Source: Clostridiales bacterium (lineage in GTDB: Bacteria > Bacillota > Clostridia > Lachnospirales > Lachnospiraceae). From it: a stretch of 7,895 nt of DNA. Within the stretch, counting starts at the first letter, position 1. Every line of letters begins with the position of its first letter. The notes beneath the pieces were generated by a model. The model worked only from the letters and a program-made list of their open reading frames with translations, had not been told where the DNA came from and searched no databases. Below are positions 5,987 through 7,895 of the stretch, piece by piece. The translations under genes and the position numbers were made by a program. The stretch spans positions 1 to 7,895 of the forward strand of contig JAATEU010000508.1 of assembly GCA_015655565.1 (NCBI GenBank), in the 5' to 3' direction.

Positions 5987-7198
5987 ATGCCAAAATTTCA
6001 ATACAAAGCCCAGAATATGTCTGGCAAAATCATTGAAGGGGTTTATGATGCCCCTAATCAGCAGGCTGTAACTGATATGATCAGGCAAAAATCCTTTTAT
6101 CATCTTGAAATTAAAGAAATTGTTGAGGGAAAGGATATAAAGGAATTTGGTATATTTTCCAAAATCGGCATTAAGGACATTGCCGTATTCTGCAGGCAGT
6201 TTTCCTCTATTTTAAAAGCGGGTGTGCCTTTGATTCAATGTCTGAGTATGTTAAGCGGGCAGATTGAAAATAAAGTTCTTCAATCCATAATAAAGAATGT
6301 TTGTGAGGAAGTCCAAAAGGGTAGCAGTTTATCCCAGGCGATGTCCCTGCATGAGAATAAATTTCCGCCCCTCCTCATTAATATGGTAGCTGCGGGGGAA
6401 ATGAGCGGTACCCTGGATAATTCTCTTGAGGTTATGTCAGAACATTTTGAAAAAGACAATAAACTTCAGCAAAAAGTGAAAAGTGCCATGATTTATCCAA
6501 TGGTATTATGTATTGTTACAATTTGCGTTGTATGGCTGCTGCTTGTCAAGGTAGTTCCGACATTCATAGGCATGTTTGAATCGGCCGGAGCCGAACTTCC
6601 GACACCTACAAAAATATTAATTGCTATGAGTGAATTTCTGCAAACCAAGGGTTTGCTTGTGTTTGGCGGTATTGTTGTTGCAGCGGTACTGATTAAATTA
6701 TATCTTTCCGAGGAGGAGGGGCAATTAGCCTTTCATAAATGGCTTTTAACGATGCCGGTTATCGGCAAACTGCAAACCAAGACGATTGCGGCACGATTCT
6801 CCAGAACCCTGGCTACTTTGATGACAACCGGTGTTACTATTACGGAAGCTCTTAAAATTACCGGTAAAGTATTAGGAAATATTTATGCAAGAAACTGTGT
6901 AAGAGAGGTGGAAGAGTTGGTTAAGCAGGGAAAAGGACTCTATGTTCCCATAAAAGCTTCCGGTCTCTTTCCGCCCATGATTGAAAACATGGTTATGCTG
7001 GGGGAGGAATCAGGTACCTTGGATACTATGCTGCAGAAGGCGGCGGATTTTTATGAAGATGAAGTGGATAGGGCGGTACAAAATCTTACCACTATGATGG
7101 AGCCTGCCATTATCGTCGTATTAGGTGGAGTTGTCGGGTTTATTGTATTATCAATCGCATTGCCGATGTTTGATATGATGAATCTGGCAGGACAGTAA
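5987..7198 (+). CDS. pilC: Type IV pilus inner-membrane platform protein PilC (GspF family)
   Basis: PilC is the polytopic membrane protein on which PilB and PilT act to insert or remove pilin subunits. From ATG 5987 it is 403 residues, the normal length. It has the N-terminal FQYKAQNMSGKIIEG strand region, then two T2SSF domains, about residues 67-190 and 270-392. Each begins with a similar pattern: FCRQFSSILKAGVPLIQCL and FSRTLATLMTTGVTITEAL. Each also has the paired signature G-E-x-S-G-T-L-D (137-144 and 339-346). Hydrophobic membrane spans are visible at about 169-192, 221-239 and 372-395. It begins 48 bases after pilT. The stop codon overlaps the left arm of a hairpin in the gap before the pilin gene. 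No damage is visible. Confidence 0.95.
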   Translation: MPKFQYKAQNMSGKIIEGVYDAPNQQAVTDMIRQKSFYHLEIKEIVEGKDIKEFGIFSKIGIKDIAVFCRQFSSILKAGVPLIQCLSMLSGQIENKVLQSIIKNVCEEVQKGSSLSQAMSLHENKFPPLLINMVAAGEMSGTLDNSLEVMSEHFEKDNKLQQKVKSAMIYPMVLCIVTICVVWLLLVKVVPTFIGMFESAGAELPTPTKILIAMSEFLQTKGLLVFGGIVVAAVLIKLYLSEEEGQLAFHKWLLTMPVIGKLQTKTIAARFSRTLATLMTTGVTITEALKITGKVLGNIYARNCVREVEELVKQGKGLYVPIKASGLFPPMIENMVMLGEESGTLDTMLQKAADFYEDEVDRAVQNLTTMMEPAIIVVLGGVVGFIVLSIALPMFDMMNLAGQ

Positions 7199-7218
7199 TC
7201 ATTGCAATCTGCAATGAT
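7198..7218 (+). promoter_or_regulatory. Perfect hairpin at the pilC stop codon
   Basis: The arms ATCATTGCA (7198-7206) and TGCAATGAT (7210-7218) are perfect inverted repeats of nine bases around a three-base loop; the left arm includes the last base of the pilC stop codon. Only a short TTT follows, so it is not a standard intrinsic terminator. It could protect or process the mRNA end between the low-dose platform gene and the high-dose pilin gene. Confidence 0.55.
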
Positions 7219-7231
7219 AATTTCAGTAGAA

Positions 7232-7277
7232 ATCATGGATAAAGGTTTTTATTTTATTCAAAGCTTTTATCCTTGAT
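7232..7277 (+). promoter_or_regulatory. Long imperfect hairpin in the pilC-pilin gap
   Basis: The arms pair as ATCA at 7232-7235 with TGAT at 7274-7277, then, after one T-T mismatch, 7237-7249 with 7260-7272 (13 pairs, two of them G-U), around a loop of about ten bases. No T tract follows, so an intrinsic terminator is unlikely. Together with the hairpin at 7198-7218 it fills the gap upstream of the pilin gene and may act in mRNA processing, stability or partial termination. Confidence 0.5.
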
Positions 7278-7301
7278 ATAAATTAATAGGGGTGTCATAT
7301 T
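7273..7301 (+). promoter_or_regulatory. Candidate housekeeping promoter for the pilin gene
   Basis: TTGATA at 7273-7278 (five of six matches to TTGACA) is separated by 17 bases from CATATT at 7296-7301 (four of six to TATAAT). Transcription would begin near 7308, giving a leader of about 27 bases to the ATG at 7335. The -35 overlaps the right arm of the hairpin at 7232-7277. The AT-rich background makes chance matches possible. Confidence 0.4.
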
Positions 7302-7320
7302 TGATACTACCAAACAATTC

Positions 7321-7330
7321 TAAGGAGGAA
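7321..7330 (+). promoter_or_regulatory. Strong ribosome binding site of the pilin gene
   Basis: TAAGGAGGAA, a full match to the anti-Shine-Dalgarno core, lies four to six bases before ATG 7335. It is the strongest such site in the window, in keeping with high demand for a major pilin. Confidence 0.75.
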
Positions 7331-7334
7331 TTTT

Positions 7335-7703
7335 ATGTTAAAGAAAATGAAGAAAAATGAAAAAGGTTTTACCCTGGTCGAGCTTATAGTGGTAATTGCA
7401 ATTCTGGGAATTTTAGCAGCCCTGCTTGTACCAAGAATCATGGGGAATGTGCAGGAAGCCAGAGAAAAGAAGGATATTGCTAATGCTCGTACTATAGCCA
7501 GTGAGATTTCTGTGTATAATGCACAACAAAAAGATAGCAGTACGTGGATTCCTGCTGCTGCCGGCGGAGATGTTGCGGTTGATGATATAGCAGAACTGAC
7601 TGCTTTACCTGATGGAGTTGATTTCCCTGATGGTGATGTCGTAACAATCAATGTAGATGCAGACGGAAATGCATCAATAAAAGTAGCTGATGATGATGAG
7701 TAA
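7335..7703 (+). CDS. Type IV prepilin, probable major pilin
   Basis: The 122-residue product is a class-IIIP (type IVa-like) prepilin. An 11-residue positively charged leader (MLKKMKKNEKG) ends in glycine, followed by FTLVELIVVIAILGILAALL. The cleavage site is G11/F12, and E16 is the conserved Glu5 of the mature protein. PilD would cut it and methylate F12. The mature part is 111 residues: a hydrophobic helix, an amphipathic helix to about residue 65, then a small beta-like domain. There is no cysteine, so no disulfide-bonded D-region as in many Gram-negative pilins. The C-terminal half is very acidic and ends ADDDE; the segment NVDADGNAS (106-114) resembles half of a calcium-binding loop. 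Strong ribosome binding, its own candidate promoter and placement between pilC and pilD fit a major pilin. A minor pilin or pseudopilin is possible because no other pilin genes are visible. Confidence 0.93.
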   Translation: MLKKMKKNEKGFTLVELIVVIAILGILAALLVPRIMGNVQEAREKKDIANARTIASEISVYNAQQKDSSTWIPAAAGGDVAVDDIAELTALPDGVDFPDGDVVTINVDADGNASIKVADDDE

Positions 7704-7726
7704 TATAATATTTTCTTAATTTAACC

Positions 7727-7733
7727 AAAGGAG
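7727..7733 (+). promoter_or_regulatory. Ribosome binding site deciding the GTG start of pilD
   Basis: AAAGGAG lies ten bases before GTG 7744. The first in-frame ATG is at codon 16, inside the conserved GSFMN motif, so the GTG is the sensible start. Confidence 0.6.
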
Positions 7734-7743
7734 TGGAAATCTG

Positions 7744-7895
7744 GTGTATATTATCGTTTGTATTTTAGGATTATTAATAGGAAGTTTTATGAATGTATGT
7801 ATATACCGGATTCCTAAGGGGGAATCCATAGCGTTTCCCCCTTCCCATTGCTCTAGTTGCAGTCATCCGTTATCTCCTATGGATTTAATTCCTGT
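7744..7895 (+). CDS. pilD: Prepilin peptidase PilD, N-terminal part, cut by the window end
   Basis: Fifty codons are visible. They begin with a hydrophobic segment (YIIVCILGLLIGSFMNVCIY) followed by RIPKGESIAFPPSHCSSC, the start of the cytoplasmic domain of bacterial prepilin peptidases (family A24). The GSFxNVxIYR and FPPSHC strings are diagnostic. C36 and C39 form the first of the two CxxC zinc pairs. The two catalytic aspartates lie beyond the window. This membrane enzyme removes the prepilin leader and methylates the new N-terminus; its substrate gene is immediately upstream, with a 40-base gap. The start is a GTG. Confidence 0.9.
   Translation, partial: MYIIVCILGLLIGSFMNVCIYRIPKGESIAFPPSHCSSCSHPLSPMDLIP

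Overview
The window is a forward-strand type IV pilus (T4P) gene cluster from a low-GC Gram-positive anaerobe, most likely a member of the Clostridia. This placement rests on the AT-rich composition, strong AGGAGG-like ribosome binding sites, frequent AAA/GAA/ATA codons and the pilus gene order. I cannot assign a genus. All seven genes read in the same direction, separated mostly by short gaps (14 to 74 bases), so they look like one operon with possible internal promoter activity before the pilin gene.

Layout: positions 1-190 are an AT-rich leader. Positions 191-2104 encode a CheY-like response regulator receiver joined to an unusually long acidic stretch of at least 28 tandem nine-residue repeats and a C-terminal region I do not recognise. 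Positions 2179-3138 encode a 319-residue protein of unknown family. The pilus machinery follows: extension ATPase PilB (3171-4661, with an in-frame continuation to 4871), retraction ATPase PilT (4886-5938), inner-membrane platform PilC (5987-7198), major pilin-like prepilin (7335-7703), and the start of the prepilin peptidase PilD (7744 to the window end, truncated there). The prepilin would be cleaved by PilD, assembled through PilC by PilB, and disassembled by PilT.

The most notable observations are these. (1) The pilB reading frame is interrupted by a TGA exactly where the family has a conserved glycine (GYK-G-RI). The remaining 69 codons are intact and family-like up to a TAG. This points to a recent nonsense mutation, a sequence error or stop-codon readthrough. 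(2) The response regulator carries a nine-residue repeat array with a younger 54-bp higher-order repeat inside it. (3) The pilC-pilin gap holds two hairpins followed by a plausible promoter, suggesting separate control of pilin dosage. (4) The 319-residue protein is an uncharacterised partner between the regulator and the motors.
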